From contig NZ_SCTW01000100.1 in NCBI RefSeq assembly GCF_004322395.1, positions 32,084 to 96,083 on the forward strand: 64,000 nucleotides of DNA, given 5' to 3'. Below the pieces are notes generated by a model. The model was not told the origin of the DNA. It ran no database searches and saw nothing but the letters and a program-made list of their open reading frames with translations. Shown one piece after another: positions 46,519 through 55,945 of the stretch. The position numbers were made by a program, and so were the translations under genes. The stretch comes from Methylobacter sp. (lineage in GTDB: Bacteria; Pseudomonadota; Gammaproteobacteria; Methylococcales; Methylomonadaceae). Positions within the stretch are counted from its first letter, which is position 1, and each line of letters starts with the position of its first letter.

Positions 46519-46875
46519 GGTAGATTCGCCGCTAGGCAATCCGCCGCAACTGCGCAAGACTGTCATCGTCGTTGTGTCGCTAGCGCGAAGGTTATTTGAA
46601 TCGGGGTCTCGCCCCCGAGGGCGAGATACTTTCTTTTGCTTCGCCAAAAGAAAGTATCCAAAGAAAAGGCGACCCGGTTGCCGCTTGCTTCCTGCGTTCC
46701 TCGCTTTCGCCGGGGGTTGCCAGAAGGGCCGTCCATGGCCCTCTGGCAACGCGCGGCTTCCTGCCGCGCCCCTGTCGGGCTTGTTCCCGCCGAAAGCTCC
46801 GGTACTCGGCGCGGCAGACGGGATTGAATTCGTACCACCGGCTGGTTTTCTTCGCTCCAACTGAACGATTGGTCG
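46519..46875. repeat. Dispersed repeats: 55-bp GTAGGGTAGATTCGCC unit and ~300-bp block A
   Basis: 46519-46572 matches the reverse complement of 5770-5838. 46573-46875 is copy A of a ~300-bp repeat: it contains TCTCGCCCCCGAGGGCGAGA-type palindromes, GATACTTTCTTTTGC, GGATACTTTC and the CCGGTACTCGGCGCGGC word. It is inverted relative to copies B (47676) and C (49913). The long open frames across it are repeat-derived and not genes. Confidence 0.8.
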
Positions 46876-47230
46876 TTTCCACGCTCTACGCATCTTTATA
46901 CGCAAGCAACGGGAGTGCAAGCTTCGCTTGCGCTTGCAGGCGAAGCCTGCACTCCAAGCTATCACTCGTAGTTTTTTCCTCGTTCCCACGCGCTGCGTGG
47001 GAATGCCGTATGGGACGCGCTGCGTCCTGTACTTGTAAGGCCGGCATTTCAACGCATTAACCACTGCTCGCGGCGCAGCGCGCCTTGACTGCATTCCCAC
47101 GCAGCGCTTGGGAACGAGACAAACAGATTGTACGTGAATGTGTTTGACCAGTGTCGTCTAGGGTGTTATTTTCGGGTTTGAGGGGAATTACAATTGTCCA
47201 ATCATTACTTCGTCTGAATGGAGAAGAGTC
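46876..47230. other. Intergenic with CGTTCCCACGC palindromes
   Basis: The TCGTTCCCACGCGCTGCG and GGGAACGAG arms of a short dispersed palindrome flank 46979-47120, and a CAAGCTTCGCTTGCGC/GGCGAAGCCTG repeat precedes. No supported gene; the promoter of rof should lie at the right end. Confidence 0.5.
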
Positions 47231-47485
47231 ATGAACCAACCTACTATATCCTGTGATCTTCACGATTACATTGAACTCGCCTGCATGCATAACTATCTGG
47301 TCAGACTGACATTAAAAAATCATCAAATCCTTGAAGGCAAGGCGCTAGATACACTGACCACAGCTGAAAAACAGGAATACCTAATTATCGGTATTGGACA
47401 CGAACAGTCGCGGATCGAATTAAACCAACTCAAAAAAATGGAAGTTCTTACGCCCAATTCCAAGTTTAAGGAGGTTTCCTTTTAA
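47231..47485 (+). CDS. rof: Rho-binding antiterminator (Rof family)
   Basis: 84 residues matching E. coli Rof in layout: ISCDLHDYIELACMHNYLV, then LRLTLKN-like strand, GKALDTLTTAEKQEYLIIG and SRIELNQLKKMEVL. Rof binds Rho through its Sm-like fold and inhibits termination. Preceded by GGAGAAG close to the ATG. It stands alone amid repeats. Confidence 0.85.
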   Translation: MNQPTISCDLHDYIELACMHNYLVRLTLKNHQILEGKALDTLTTAEKQEYLIIGIGHEQSRIELNQLKKMEVLTPNSKFKEVSF

Positions 47486-47539
47486 TATGGTAAGACGCGA
47501 CGATCCGTAGGACGCAATGGCGTATTGAGTCGCATGTTT

Positions 47540-47675
47540 CTCGTTCCCACGCACGTCACTGTCATTAAGTTAATAAACGAGCCTTATTTGATCCCCTCAT
47601 CCTAACCTTCTCCCTGAGGGAGAAGGGACTGTCCGTCCTTAACTTAATGGCAGTGGCGCGGCGCGTGGGAACGAG
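47540..47675. mobile_element. MITE nested within a CGTTCCCACGC palindrome
   Basis: Outer arms CTCGTTCCCACGC (47540-47552) and GCGTGGGAACGAG (47663-47675) are perfect complements. Inside lies 99 bp with terminal repeats CACTGTCATTAAGTTAA and TTAACTTAATGGCAGTG (47557-47655), holding a CTTCTCCCTGAGGGAGAAG hairpin. The inner element evidently inserted into the loop of the outer palindrome. Confidence 0.8.
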
Positions 47676-47966
47676 AATCGTCGAGTGGAAGCGAAGAAAA
47701 CCAGCCGGTGGTACGAATTCAATCCCGTATGCCGCGCCGAGTACCGGAGCTTTCGGCGGGAACAGCCCGTTAGGGGCACTGCATGGATGCAGTGCGTTGC
47801 CAGAGGGCCAAGGACGGCCCTTCTGGCAACCCCCGGCGAAAGCGAGGAACGCAGGAAGCAAGCGGCATCTGGGCCGCCTTTCTTTTGGATACTTTTCTTT
47901 GGCGGAGCAAAGAAAAGTATCTCGCCCTCGGGGGCGAGACCCCGATTCAATCAACCGTCGCGCAAG
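47676..47966. repeat. ~300-bp repeat, copy B
   Basis: Reverse complement of copy A over most of its length; includes GGATACTTTTCTTTGGCGG and CAAAGAAAAGTATC, which pair as a hairpin. Immediately follows the nested MITE and precedes msrB. Confidence 0.85.
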
Positions 47967-48000
47967 CGACACATTATTTTGCAAGTTGACTCAGAGCATC

Positions 48001-48558
48001 TCACTTACCCGTCTTAAACTCCGCCAAAAACTTCCCATAGCCGGCCGCTTCCATTTCTTCTACCGGAATGAAACGTAATGCAGCCGAGTTGAGGCAATAT
48101 CTAAGTCCGGTCGGTTTCGGGCCGTCATTGAATACATGCCCCAGATGGGAATCGCCATAACGGCTGCGAACTTCCGTACGGGGAATAATCAGCAGAAAAT
48201 CCTCTTTTTTAACGATATTCTCAGGCACTAGCGGACGGGTAAAGCTGGGCCAGCCCGTGCCTGATTCATATTTATCCTTGGATGAAAATAAGGGTTCACC
48301 ACTGACTACATCCACATAAATACCCTCCCGCTTTTCATTCCAGTAGGTATTTTTAAACGGCGGTTCCGTAGCTTCTTCTTGCGTCACCTCATATTGCAAA
48401 GGGGTTAGCGTTTTGCGTAAAACCTCATCAGCCGGCTTGCTGTATTGAGCGCTGGTTTTTTCTTGGCCGTCCGTTAAATATAAACTTGGCTGCTGGTTTG
48501 TTTCAGCATGACTGCTTATTGAAAATACAATAACTAATAAGAATATACTTGTTTTCAT
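48001..48558 (-). CDS. msrB: Periplasmic methionine-(R)-sulfoxide reductase
   Basis: Start at the ATG at 48558 (AGGGGAA just upstream), 185 residues with signal peptide [18 protein letters not shown]; the frame extending upstream is repeat-derived. [44 protein letters not shown] then [26 protein letters not shown] with the catalytic Cys. The CxxC zinc motifs of the other MsrB class are absent. Repairs oxidised methionine in exported proteins. Confidence 0.93.
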   Translation of the reverse strand: MKTSIFLLVIVFSISSHAETNQQPSLYLTDGQEKTSAQYSKPADEVLRKTLTPLQYEVTQEEATEPPFKNTYWNEKREGIYVDVVSGEPLFSSKDKYESGTGWPSFTRPLVPENIVKKEDFLLIIPRTEVRSRYGDSHLGHVFNDGPKPTGLRYCLNSAALRFIPVEEMEAAGYGKFLAEFKTGK

Positions 48559-48899
48559 GACATATTCCCCTTGTATATACGCTTTAGGCCTGATGCTGTG
48601 TTTGCCGAAGCTTATACAGCACAGTAAAACGCAATAGCCTAGCATATTGCGTCGTATGGCAAGGTTACCATGCGGCGCATGGTTGCGCGATAGCCATCCT
48701 GTATACGCTGTTTCCCCGTTCCCACGCGCTGAGTGGGAACGGGACAATACTTGTATATAACAATGAACGCCGTGCGAAAACGAAGACAACCGGCCAGTGG
48801 TATAGGAACTCAATGTTTCCTCCTCGTTCCCACTTGCTGAGGAGGAATATATTTTTAGGCTGAATTTATAGTCATGCCCTCTTATTGCACATTTAACTG

Positions 48900-49598
48900 C
48901 TACGGTAGTACACAGGTGCCATCGCCACCGTCGCGAACATAATAGTCAATGGATAAGCTGCCGTTGGCGGCTGAGATAACATTCTGACCAGCGCTCAGAA
49001 AGACGGGGGTATGTGGGCGGCTTGCACTTAGCTGTGTAAGCGGTACGCCATTGACGGAAACATTGAGCACGTAACTGCCATTATCAAACAGGTTTACATA
49101 CGGTTGCGCCTGACCGGTAGCTCCATTCAATGCACAACCGGGTGTTACTGTAACATATGATTTATTACTAGCGGCGTATTCCAGTGTGCCGTCGGCGCTG
49201 AACGTATTGCCCGAGGTGTCTGGAAGGGCGCACATGCCTGGTTGTACGGTAAACGCATAGCTATCAGCCGTCTTTTTGTTGAGCGCCACAACTACCGTGT
49301 TCTTGCCATCGGCGAGCCAGACATTGGTGGCCGGATTAACGTTTGTGACGCTTGCCACAGCAGTACCGTTGAGCGACACAGTGGCGCTCACCTTTGTTGT
49401 CGGGTTAAATAGACCAGCTTCTACTACCGGCGACTGCACGCCTGTGGTTGGGTTAGCTGCGCAATTCACTACGCTAGATGCGTATGTTTTGCCGCTTGCT
49501 CCGACTTGCACGGTAGTAGCCGCCCAAGCTGAAGTGCCTAGTGCCATAACAGCCAAAAACGAGGTTACTCCCAAGGATAAGATTTTTTTGCTTTTCAT
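48900..49598 (-). CDS. Secreted protein with two related beta-domain repeats
   Basis: 232 residues, clear signal peptide ([17 protein letters not shown]). Two halves look alike: each carries an N-V-like SVNGxxLxxL strand, a PxxxxFLSxGxN or WLADGKN turn and a closing Cys (GMCALP, GTCVLP). This suggests an internal duplication, each with a likely disulfide. Not recognised as any named family. Located between repeats B and C. Confidence 0.6.
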   Translation of the reverse strand: MKSKKILSLGVTSFLAVMALGTSAWAATTVQVGASGKTYASSVVNCAANPTTGVQSPVVEAGLFNPTTKVSATVSLNGTAVASVTNVNPATNVWLADGKNTVVVALNKKTADSYAFTVQPGMCALPDTSGNTFSADGTLEYAASNKSYVTVTPGCALNGATGQAQPYVNLFDNGSYVLNVSVNGVPLTQLSASRPHTPVFLSAGQNVISAANGSLSIDYYVRDGGDGTCVLP

Positions 49599-49912
49599 AT
49601 GTATTTGCTCTCTTTGTAAAAAAGTATTAAATGGAACTGTGAAACCGTGGCTGTAAAGCTCTGCTTTAATTCCCTAAAACATACTCTATCAGGTGAAGTT
49701 AAATTCAACCTTAAAAAAATAAATACAATTATCTTCAGCGAACGGCTGTAAGACTGTGGTTCTGGTTCCAGTTCTGTAGGCAGGAATAAGCCGGTTCGAG
49801 CGACAGCGAGAATTAGTGTTTCCGGCAAACACCACCCGAATTCGCCAGAAACGCCACCTCGCGCTATGCTTGGGTGGTCTTATTCTGGCCTACATAGCTT
49901 GTGTGTTTAACA

Positions 49913-50213
49913 ATGAGCGCCGTGCGAAAACGAAGGAAACCGGCCAGTGGTAGGGACTCAACCCCGTACGCCGCGCCGGTACCGGAGCTTTCGACGGGAA
50001 ATAGCCCGCAGGGCGAAAACCAGGGATGGTTTTCGTAGCAACGCAGGAGATAAGCGGCAACCGGACCGCCTTTCTTTTGGATACTTTTCTTTCGACTGCA
50101 AGGATGCAGGAGGTAGAGCAACGCAGGAGCAGTTGCCGAGGCGGAGCAAAGAAAAGTATCTCGCCTTCGGGGGCGAGACTCCGATTCAATTAACCGTCGC
50201 GCTAGCGACACAT
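49913..50213. repeat. ~300-bp repeat, copy C
   Basis: Same orientation as copy B and more diverged. It carries an insertion, GACTGCAAGGATGCAGGAGG and on to 50137, inside the GATACTTTTCTTT/AAAGAAAAGTATC hairpin. The same inserted word recurs near 56228-56260. A partial copy also lies at 48763-48820. Confidence 0.8.
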
Positions 50214-50351
50214 TAGCGAATCATTGTTTTGCAAAACGACGCAGAGCGTCAAGAACTGCGTTCCCACGTAGCGCGTGGGAACGATGAAAAGACGACGCAG
50301 AGCGCCTGGAGCAGCGTTTCCACGCATCTCGTGGAAACGAGAGCAAATTAA
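50214..50351. repeat. CGTTCCCACGT and CGTTTCCACGC palindromes
   Basis: GCGTTCCCACGTAGCGCGTG plus GGAACG and GCGTTTCCACGCATCTCGTG plus GAAACG are two tandem members of the dispersed palindrome family, with GACGCAGAGCG between them. Just past the 3' end of the fatty acid hydroxylase gene. Confidence 0.75.
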
Positions 50352-51023
50352 TTAATGATTAGCCCCAAGCACAGGAAGACCTAGCCGGTGAAGACTCCTT
50401 TGTGCACTCGCTGAACGCGGCAAAAGATGCCCCAACCGAAGCATTTCCCGAACATCCTTTAATTTCGCCACACCCACGGAACCAAAAAAAACATCCGTCA
50501 AAGGAAAGACAACATTAAAGTTTTTTTTGCTGTTCTGGTGATGAAGAAAATGATGCCTAGCGAGAAAACGGTATACACCCCAGCTCCGGAAGATCACATC
50601 TTCGGGGATATGCATCTGTCTATGTATCGTATTCCACAAGAATCTATGAATAAAGAAAACACTAATAAAAATAATCCCGCCCCATAGGTTAAACCACATC
50701 AATGTTCCCCACACGGGCATCGTAAGAAAAAGCATCGCAAAAATATCGATGAGAAGGATTTCCAAGTTCTCCTCTCGACCTACTGAATTGGGTTCATAAT
50801 CAAATTTACGGTACCACTTTGCATGATGACGAACGGCATGGGATTCGAAAACTTCAAGAAGGTAAGGTAAAAGGCTATATGCCCCCTTGGAAAACGGCTT
50901 TTGATGCATGAAATGTTTATGTATAAAATATTCAAATAATGAGATAAGCAGATAACTGAATACAAACCAGAAAATGATTTCTGTTAGCGAGAAGAGAACA
51001 AGTTGGAACGATAATAAATTCAT
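50352..51023 (-). CDS. Sterol desaturase/fatty acid hydroxylase family membrane di-iron enzyme
   Basis: 223 residues, four transmembrane segments and the His clusters of the superfamily: YFIHKHFMH, ESHAVRHH, FLWNTIHRQMH and RHHFLHHQ. Uses a di-iron centre to hydroxylate or desaturate a lipid; substrate unknown. Monocistronic. Confidence 0.85.
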   Translation of the reverse strand: MNLLSFQLVLFSLTEIIFWFVFSYLLISLFEYFIHKHFMHQKPFSKGAYSLLPYLLEVFESHAVRHHAKWYRKFDYEPNSVGREENLEILLIDIFAMLFLTMPVWGTLMWFNLWGGIIFISVFFIHRFLWNTIHRQMHIPEDVIFRSWGVYRFLARHHFLHHQNSKKNFNVVFPLTDVFFGSVGVAKLKDVREMLRLGHLLPRSASAQRSLHRLGLPVLGANH

Positions 51024-51185
51024 TTTACCTAAAATTTAAGACTAATCCGGACGGAACTTTTGTTGAAAGTCATGCAGAGAAATCATTGATTAATATGACG
51101 AGCCAAACAGTACAGCTCGAATCCGATTTCATTATAAACCTTTTAATCATCGTATATTTTTTAAAGCTAAGATCGAGTCTGGGAG

Positions 51186-51311
51186 GACGGGATTCCAATA
51201 CTGTTGACTTAAGCAGTTGGCTGAGCGTAGCCGAAGCGTGGTTCTTGGCTTCGGCTACGCTCAGCCAACGCGGTGGCTTTGGTTAAGTCAACAGCATTAA
51301 GACGGGATTCC
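51186..51311. mobile_element. 104-bp MITE with 11-bp direct flanks
   Basis: GACGGGATTCC occurs at both 51186-51196 and 51301-51311. Between them, AATACTGTTGACTTAA and TTAAGTCAACAGCATTA are inverted terminal repeats, and the centre is a near-perfect hairpin of TTGGCTGAGCGTAGCCGAAGC. No coding capacity. Confidence 0.85.
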
Positions 51312-51457
51312 GCCCAACGTGCTGACTATTAAACTTTAAAGACAATATTTGCCAAATGGCGACTACCCAAAAATAATGAGTCGACTGGAAAGAAAATTCC
51401 AGTGAGAGCTATCCGGAGTTTTCCATTGAGGCCAATACTACCGCTAACTCAAAGCTC

Positions 51458-52186
51458 TCAGGAAATATCGAGCTTGTAACCAAATCCCCGCACGGTCTTA
51501 AGCAATTTCAAATCATGGTCGTCGTCGATTTTGCGCCGTAATTGCCGGATATAGACATCCACCACATTGGTCAATGGGTCGGAGCTGTAACCCCACACCT
51601 GTTCTAAAATGCGGGTACGGCTCAACATCTTGCCCGGCATCCGCATGAAGCATTCTAGTAGGGCGAACTCCTTTGGCGTTAGATCGATTAACACATCGTT
51701 GCGCCTTACTTCATGAGTTTCCCCATTTAGCACCAGATCGGCTATCCGCAATTCTTTAATTTCCGGTTTGATCTCGCCGCCGCGGCGGCGCATCAGCGCT
51801 TCTATTCGCGCAAGCAGTTCCTCGAATGCGAAAGGTTTGGTCATATAGTCATCGGCGCCGGAACGCAGGCCGATCACTTTATCCTGCACCGTATCCCTGG
51901 CCGTTAACATTAAAATTGGCGTGTCGACGCCATTGCTGCGCAAACGTTCGCAAACCTGCCGGCCATTGAGATCAGGCAAGCCCAAGTCCAGAACGATGAC
52001 CTGAAATTTACCCTCAGTGCCTAACGATATGGCCTCTTGTCCGCTACGGGCCACCACTACCGCAAAGCCTTCGGCCTTCAAGCCTCGATGAACAAAATCG
52101 ACAATACGGTTATCGTCTTCTACCAGCAGAACACGCATGTATCCGATATCCGCTCCGCTATTAGATTTAAGATATGTTTCGCTCAT
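51458..52186 (-). CDS. OmpR/PhoB-type response regulator
   Basis: 242 residues from the ATG at 52186, which overlaps the kinase stop (ATGA); an internal Met at residue 17 is the alternative start. Receiver with acidic pocket EDDN, phosphoacceptor VIVLDLGLPDLNG, Thr in MLTARD and Lys in MTKPFAFEELLAR. Winged helix with LTPKEFALLECFMRMPGKMLSRT and VDVYIRQLRRKIDDD. Target genes unknown. Last of the four-gene signalling operon. Confidence 0.93.
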   Translation of the reverse strand: MSETYLKSNSGADIGYMRVLLVEDDNRIVDFVHRGLKAEGFAVVVARSGQEAISLGTEGKFQVIVLDLGLPDLNGRQVCERLRSNGVDTPILMLTARDTVQDKVIGLRSGADDYMTKPFAFEELLARIEALMRRRGGEIKPEIKELRIADLVLNGETHEVRRNDVLIDLTPKEFALLECFMRMPGKMLSRTRILEQVWGYSSDPLTNVVDVYIRQLRRKIDDDHDLKLLKTVRGFGYKLDIS

Positions 52187-53787
52187 ATGAAAAACTCATC
52201 CTGTTCTGCCGAAATTAACGGCAATGTTACCGTGAACACCGATCCTGAATTTTCGGCGCTGGTCACTGTGATGCGCCCGCCATGCGCCTTCAGAATCGGC
52301 TTAACCATCGACAAGCCCAAACCCGTACCGTCGTCCCGCAAACTCAGGGCATTTTTGCTGCGGAAGCGGCGGTCGAAAATACGTTCCAAATCCTGGGCGG
52401 GTATGCCGATGCCCTGGTCGCTTAAGCTAAAGCTCGCCTCCTGTCCATCCGTCCATAATTCGACCGCAATATGTCCTCCCGGCTTCGAATATCGGCAGGC
52501 ATTGTCGCCCAGGATGAACAATACCTGCCGAAGCCGCTGTTTATCGCCGCGCACCCATACCGGTTCGGCTGGAGCGTTCAAAGAAACGGAAATCGATTTT
52601 TCCTGGGCCATCACCTGAAAATCCTCGACGGCGCCGGCCACCAGTTCGACCAAGTCTAACCTATCCCACTCGAATTGAAAGTTCTCGGTTTCAGAGCGGG
52701 CGAGAAACAACAAATCATTGACATATTTCCCCAATTGCATCGACAACTCGACGATACGCTGCAATGTGTCTTTATATCCCTCAGCATTAAGTCCGCGCTC
52801 GCGCAGGGTTACTTCCGCCTCGCCGCGGATGACGGTAATCGGAGTGCGCAGTTCATGGCTAATGTCGGCTAAAAACTCGCACCTTGCAACATCCATGCGT
52901 TTTAATTCTTCATTTAATTGATGAAGTTCCAAAGTGCGCTCAGCTACCTTTTTTTCCAGCAGGATGCGTCCCTCTCGAAGCTTTTCTTGCTGAAACCCAA
53001 GTTCTTGAGCCATTTTATTAAAGTGGCTTGCGAGATAACCGAATTCATCGCCCGTATCGAGAGCAATACGATATGTCAGGTCGCCCGAGGCTATTTCATC
53101 GGTGCCTTTCATCAACGCTTCGATAGGTTTTCTAACGCCGCGAAATAACAGTATTCCCGATGCAAGGCTAAAAACCGCCGCAGCCATAGCAGCCAGGATG
53201 GCAATCCAACGCAACCGGCTAACCAAGCTCTCCAGCTCTTCTTTAGCTTTTCCGGCCTTTTCCCGTTCAGCGTTGATGGCGGTATCAATCAATGGCTGGA
53301 ATTTTCCGTCGATTTCCTCTTCCGAAAACTTCGATAGCGCCTGCATCGCCAGGTCGAGCTTGCCCTGTTGACGCAGCCGTTCAACTTCATCGAACCGATA
53401 TTCGCTGGCTTCCAAAAAAGCGGTGAAATGGGCAACCCTTTCCAGCTCGGCCGGTTTGTCCCGCCAATCTTCAGCGGGATCCCCGTCGGCAGACGACTTT
53501 ATAGCGGTATTTCTTAGCGTATCCATCGCTTCGTAAAGGCTGCGTTTGGATGATTGTATGCCGGTTTCCGCAATTGGACTGCCCGTTATCAGCCGATCCA
53601 TACGCTGTTTAAAGTGGCGATAGGCTTCCTGGGACAATTGCTCATAATGATCGAATGTCTCATACGCTGTTTGGCTACGCTGAAAATATAGGACAACTTG
53701 GTTTGATCCCCAATACAGCACAATCCCCAGAAACAAGACAAAACCGAACGAAACTGCAATGACTACTGCCAAGCGAAAACGAAACAT
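52183..53787 (-). CDS. Transmembrane sensor histidine kinase (intact)
   Basis: 534 residues. TM1 ~8-28, periplasmic ~30-195 helical sensor, TM2 ~196-216, HAMP (RKPIEALMKGTDEIASGDLTYRI), coiled linker, HisKA FLADISHELRTPITVIRGEAEV with phosphoacceptor His, and HATPase NACRYSKPGG, SLSDQGIGIP and DDGTGLGLSMVKPILKAHGG. Ends overlapping the response regulator, its likely partner. Confidence 0.94.
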   Translation of the reverse strand: MFRFRLAVVIAVSFGFVLFLGIVLYWGSNQVVLYFQRSQTAYETFDHYEQLSQEAYRHFKQRMDRLITGSPIAETGIQSSKRSLYEAMDTLRNTAIKSSADGDPAEDWRDKPAELERVAHFTAFLEASEYRFDEVERLRQQGKLDLAMQALSKFSEEEIDGKFQPLIDTAINAEREKAGKAKEELESLVSRLRWIAILAAMAAAVFSLASGILLFRGVRKPIEALMKGTDEIASGDLTYRIALDTGDEFGYLASHFNKMAQELGFQQEKLREGRILLEKKVAERTLELHQLNEELKRMDVARCEFLADISHELRTPITVIRGEAEVTLRERGLNAEGYKDTLQRIVELSMQLGKYVNDLLFLARSETENFQFEWDRLDLVELVAGAVEDFQVMAQEKSISVSLNAPAEPVWVRGDKQRLRQVLFILGDNACRYSKPGGHIAVELWTDGQEASFSLSDQGIGIPAQDLERIFDRRFRSKNALSLRDDGTGLGLSMVKPILKAHGGRITVTSAENSGSVFTVTLPLISAEQDEFFI

Positions 53788-53792
53788 ACCGT

Positions 53793-54368
53793 CTAATTTA
53801 CGTCGCCGCTCTCGTCCAGATGTTTTTCCATGGATCTGATTGCTTCCAATTTCTCTCTCAGCAAGCGGGTTTCATTTTTCTTCGATCCGCCTGCATCTTT
53901 CGATTCCAGCACAGATTGGACCGATTTTTGTTTATGCTCCAAGGCACCGACTTTTCTCGATACGCTTTGTAGACGTTTTAAGGCTTCGGTATGAATAGCG
54001 ATAAGTCGCTGCATCCGTTCATCGTACAGACTTCCGGGTGGAATAGAGCTTATCCCGTCCAGAATTCTGGGAATGTCGCCACAGGTATCGGAAAGTAAGC
54101 GGCCTACCATTAGGTGCAAGTGTATCCCTGCTCCGGGAGGATTTTTTTGGCGCTTCAGTAAAGTGCGGCACACTTCGGAGCGTGATGAGGGTGATATTTT
54201 GGCCATGTTGGCTCCGAAAGCCAGCAGTTCGTCAAAATCCGACTGCGCATAAGGATCGTTATAACGGTCCGGATACCCGTTCCAACCGGCATTGAACTCG
54301 GCGCATCCGGCCAGCAGCAAAAAACTTAGCGCTAAGCTTGTATTTCGAAAAGAAGGTAATAATTGCAT
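53793..54368 (-). CDS. QseG-like envelope lipoprotein
   Basis: 191 residues with lipobox LLAGC. After ~80 residues containing CRTLLKRQKN and DTCGDIP, the C-terminal third is a predicted coiled coil (HTEALKRLQSVSRKVGALEHKQ; LLREKLEAIRSMEKHLDES) like QseG (YfhG). In E. coli QseG lies between QseE (GlrK) and QseF and tunes the kinase. Here it sits between two kinases, 20 and 5 bases from each. Confidence 0.7.
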   Translation of the reverse strand: MQLLPSFRNTSLALSFLLLAGCAEFNAGWNGYPDRYNDPYAQSDFDELLAFGANMAKISPSSRSEVCRTLLKRQKNPPGAGIHLHLMVGRLLSDTCGDIPRILDGISSIPPGSLYDERMQRLIAIHTEALKRLQSVSRKVGALEHKQKSVQSVLESKDAGGSKKNETRLLREKLEAIRSMEKHLDESGDVN

Positions 54369-54388
54369 AGATTGTTCTGTTCCATTTT

Positions 54389-55945
54389 TTAGGCCTTTCC
54401 GGTTAGCGGTATTTGAACGCGGATACGAGCCCCATGTTGATCTTGTCTTGAGTCGATAATATCGACTTTGCCCTGATGGTTGGTGACATATTCTCTGACG
54501 ATGGCAAGCCCTAGCCCCGGTCCTTCGATATTATCTTCGCACTGTGCGGCCTTGCCGCGGAAAAAGGGCTCGAATACATGCGAACGTTCGGTGAGTTCAA
54601 TGCCCGGCCCCTCATCTTCGACTTCCAATTCCAGTTGCGTGCCCGAATCGCGAAGCATGATGCGAATTTCACCGCCCGTTGGCGAATATTTGACTGCGTT
54701 TGACATTATTTGCTCGATAATGCTTCGCAACTGATCTTGGATTCCGGGAATCTCGACCGGCCTGACTAATTTTTTCAAGCTAATCGATTTACTCTGTAGA
54801 CGGGTTTGAAAATCCTCGATGACCGACTCGAGCAAGTATTTCATATTGACGGTTTGCTTGCTGTTCATTTTCGGTTTCGCGTTGATCTGACTATAACGAA
54901 CCAATTCCTCGGATACTGTTTTCAGCTTGTCGACATTGCTGCATAGTAATCGTGCAATGTCCTGCCGTGTACTGCTCGATTCGTCTACCGCTTCGTTTGC
55001 AAGCAGTTCCGCGCCTTCGCGGATACTCTCCAACGGCAGATCGATCTCGCGGGCTACGTTGTGCATAAACTGCTGTTTCGAAACCTCCAGCTCCATCAAA
55101 TGCGTTCGCAGCCATTCAAGACGATTGCCTAGATAGCGCAGATCCGAAGGGCCTGTGATATCAATCGCTTCTTCGAGTTCTCCCGAGCCCAGACGGCGGA
55201 TGCCCGCATCGAGTTGCCGCATTGAACGCGAAAGGATAGCGAGCAGTATTACGATGAAGATAAACGAGATGACTAACAGAACCGCGCCCTTAATTAACAG
55301 TCCTTGTTCAAGGGATTCCGACTGGCTGCGTAATTCATTGAATTCATGATCGACGTAGCTCTCGAATTCACGCGAAAGGCTGGAGGAAGATTCACGCAGT
55401 CCCTGGAACGCTTCATCGACCGGTAATTTGAGATTATTCTCGCCGGCCGAACCAATAATCTGTTGATAAATCAGATTTTCTTTTTCCGATAACTCGTTGA
55501 CCAAAAGTGCAATTTTGTTATCTATATGTAATTTTAATAACGCATTCTGGGCTTGTTTGAAGGATGCCCGTGTATTTTCATAGGATTGTTGTTCATATGG
55601 CTGACGTAAGGCCGGGTCGGACAGCAGAACGAATAGCCTGGCTTTTCGTTCAATATCGGCAGTTTTTTGCAGAACCAGGCGTATCGCCTTAGTCTGCTCG
55701 AAGACTTGGAAATTAATGGTTCTACCCAATGCCGAGGTTTCGCGCATGCCGAAAGCCGCGTACATGACGGCCAGAAAAAGCGGAATAACCGCAACCACAA
55801 AGCCCAAAGCGATAAGGGATTTTAACGACAGAATATTTTTGAATTTTATCCGGTCGCAAAGAGATATAAACCGTGCTTCTTGTTTAGACCAAAAATCCGG
55901 CTTTCTGAAAACACCCAGAACAAAGTTGAGAATCAGCTCCTTCAT
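54389..55945 (-). CDS. GlrK/QseE-like sensor histidine kinase with the phosphoacceptor His replaced by Arg
   Basis: 518 residues. TM1 ~45-65, periplasmic ~67-215 helical, TM2 ~216-238, HAMP, dimerisation helix and ATPase domain. The kinase H-box, normally F-x-A-x-V-S-H-E-L-K-T-P-L, reads FMHNVAREIDLPLESIREGAELL: the position of His is Arg (codon CGC; a CAC would be one transition away). N-box NAVKYSPTGG, DEGPGIE and GPGLGLAIVREYV look intact. So it can bind ATP but should not autophosphorylate at His. First gene of the operon. Confidence 0.85.
   Translation of the reverse strand: MKELILNFVLGVFRKPDFWSKQEARFISLCDRIKFKNILSLKSLIALGFVVAVIPLFLAVMYAAFGMRETSALGRTINFQVFEQTKAIRLVLQKTADIERKARLFVLLSDPALRQPYEQQSYENTRASFKQAQNALLKLHIDNKIALLVNELSEKENLIYQQIIGSAGENNLKLPVDEAFQGLRESSSSLSREFESYVDHEFNELRSQSESLEQGLLIKGAVLLVISFIFIVILLAILSRSMRQLDAGIRRLGSGELEEAIDITGPSDLRYLGNRLEWLRTHLMELEVSKQQFMHNVAREIDLPLESIREGAELLANEAVDESSSTRQDIARLLCSNVDKLKTVSEELVRYSQINAKPKMNSKQTVNMKYLLESVIEDFQTRLQSKSISLKKLVRPVEIPGIQDQLRSIIEQIMSNAVKYSPTGGEIRIMLRDSGTQLELEVEDEGPGIELTERSHVFEPFFRGKAAQCEDNIEGPGLGLAIVREYVTNHQGKVDIIDSRQDQHGARIRVQIPLTGKA

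Noticed and set aside
46459..47100. 213-codon minus-strand frame with Arg/Pro-rich sequence
   Set aside because: Entirely within the repeat block and the end of the Mrr-like gene; Arg-rich translation is typical of G+C-rich repeat DNA.
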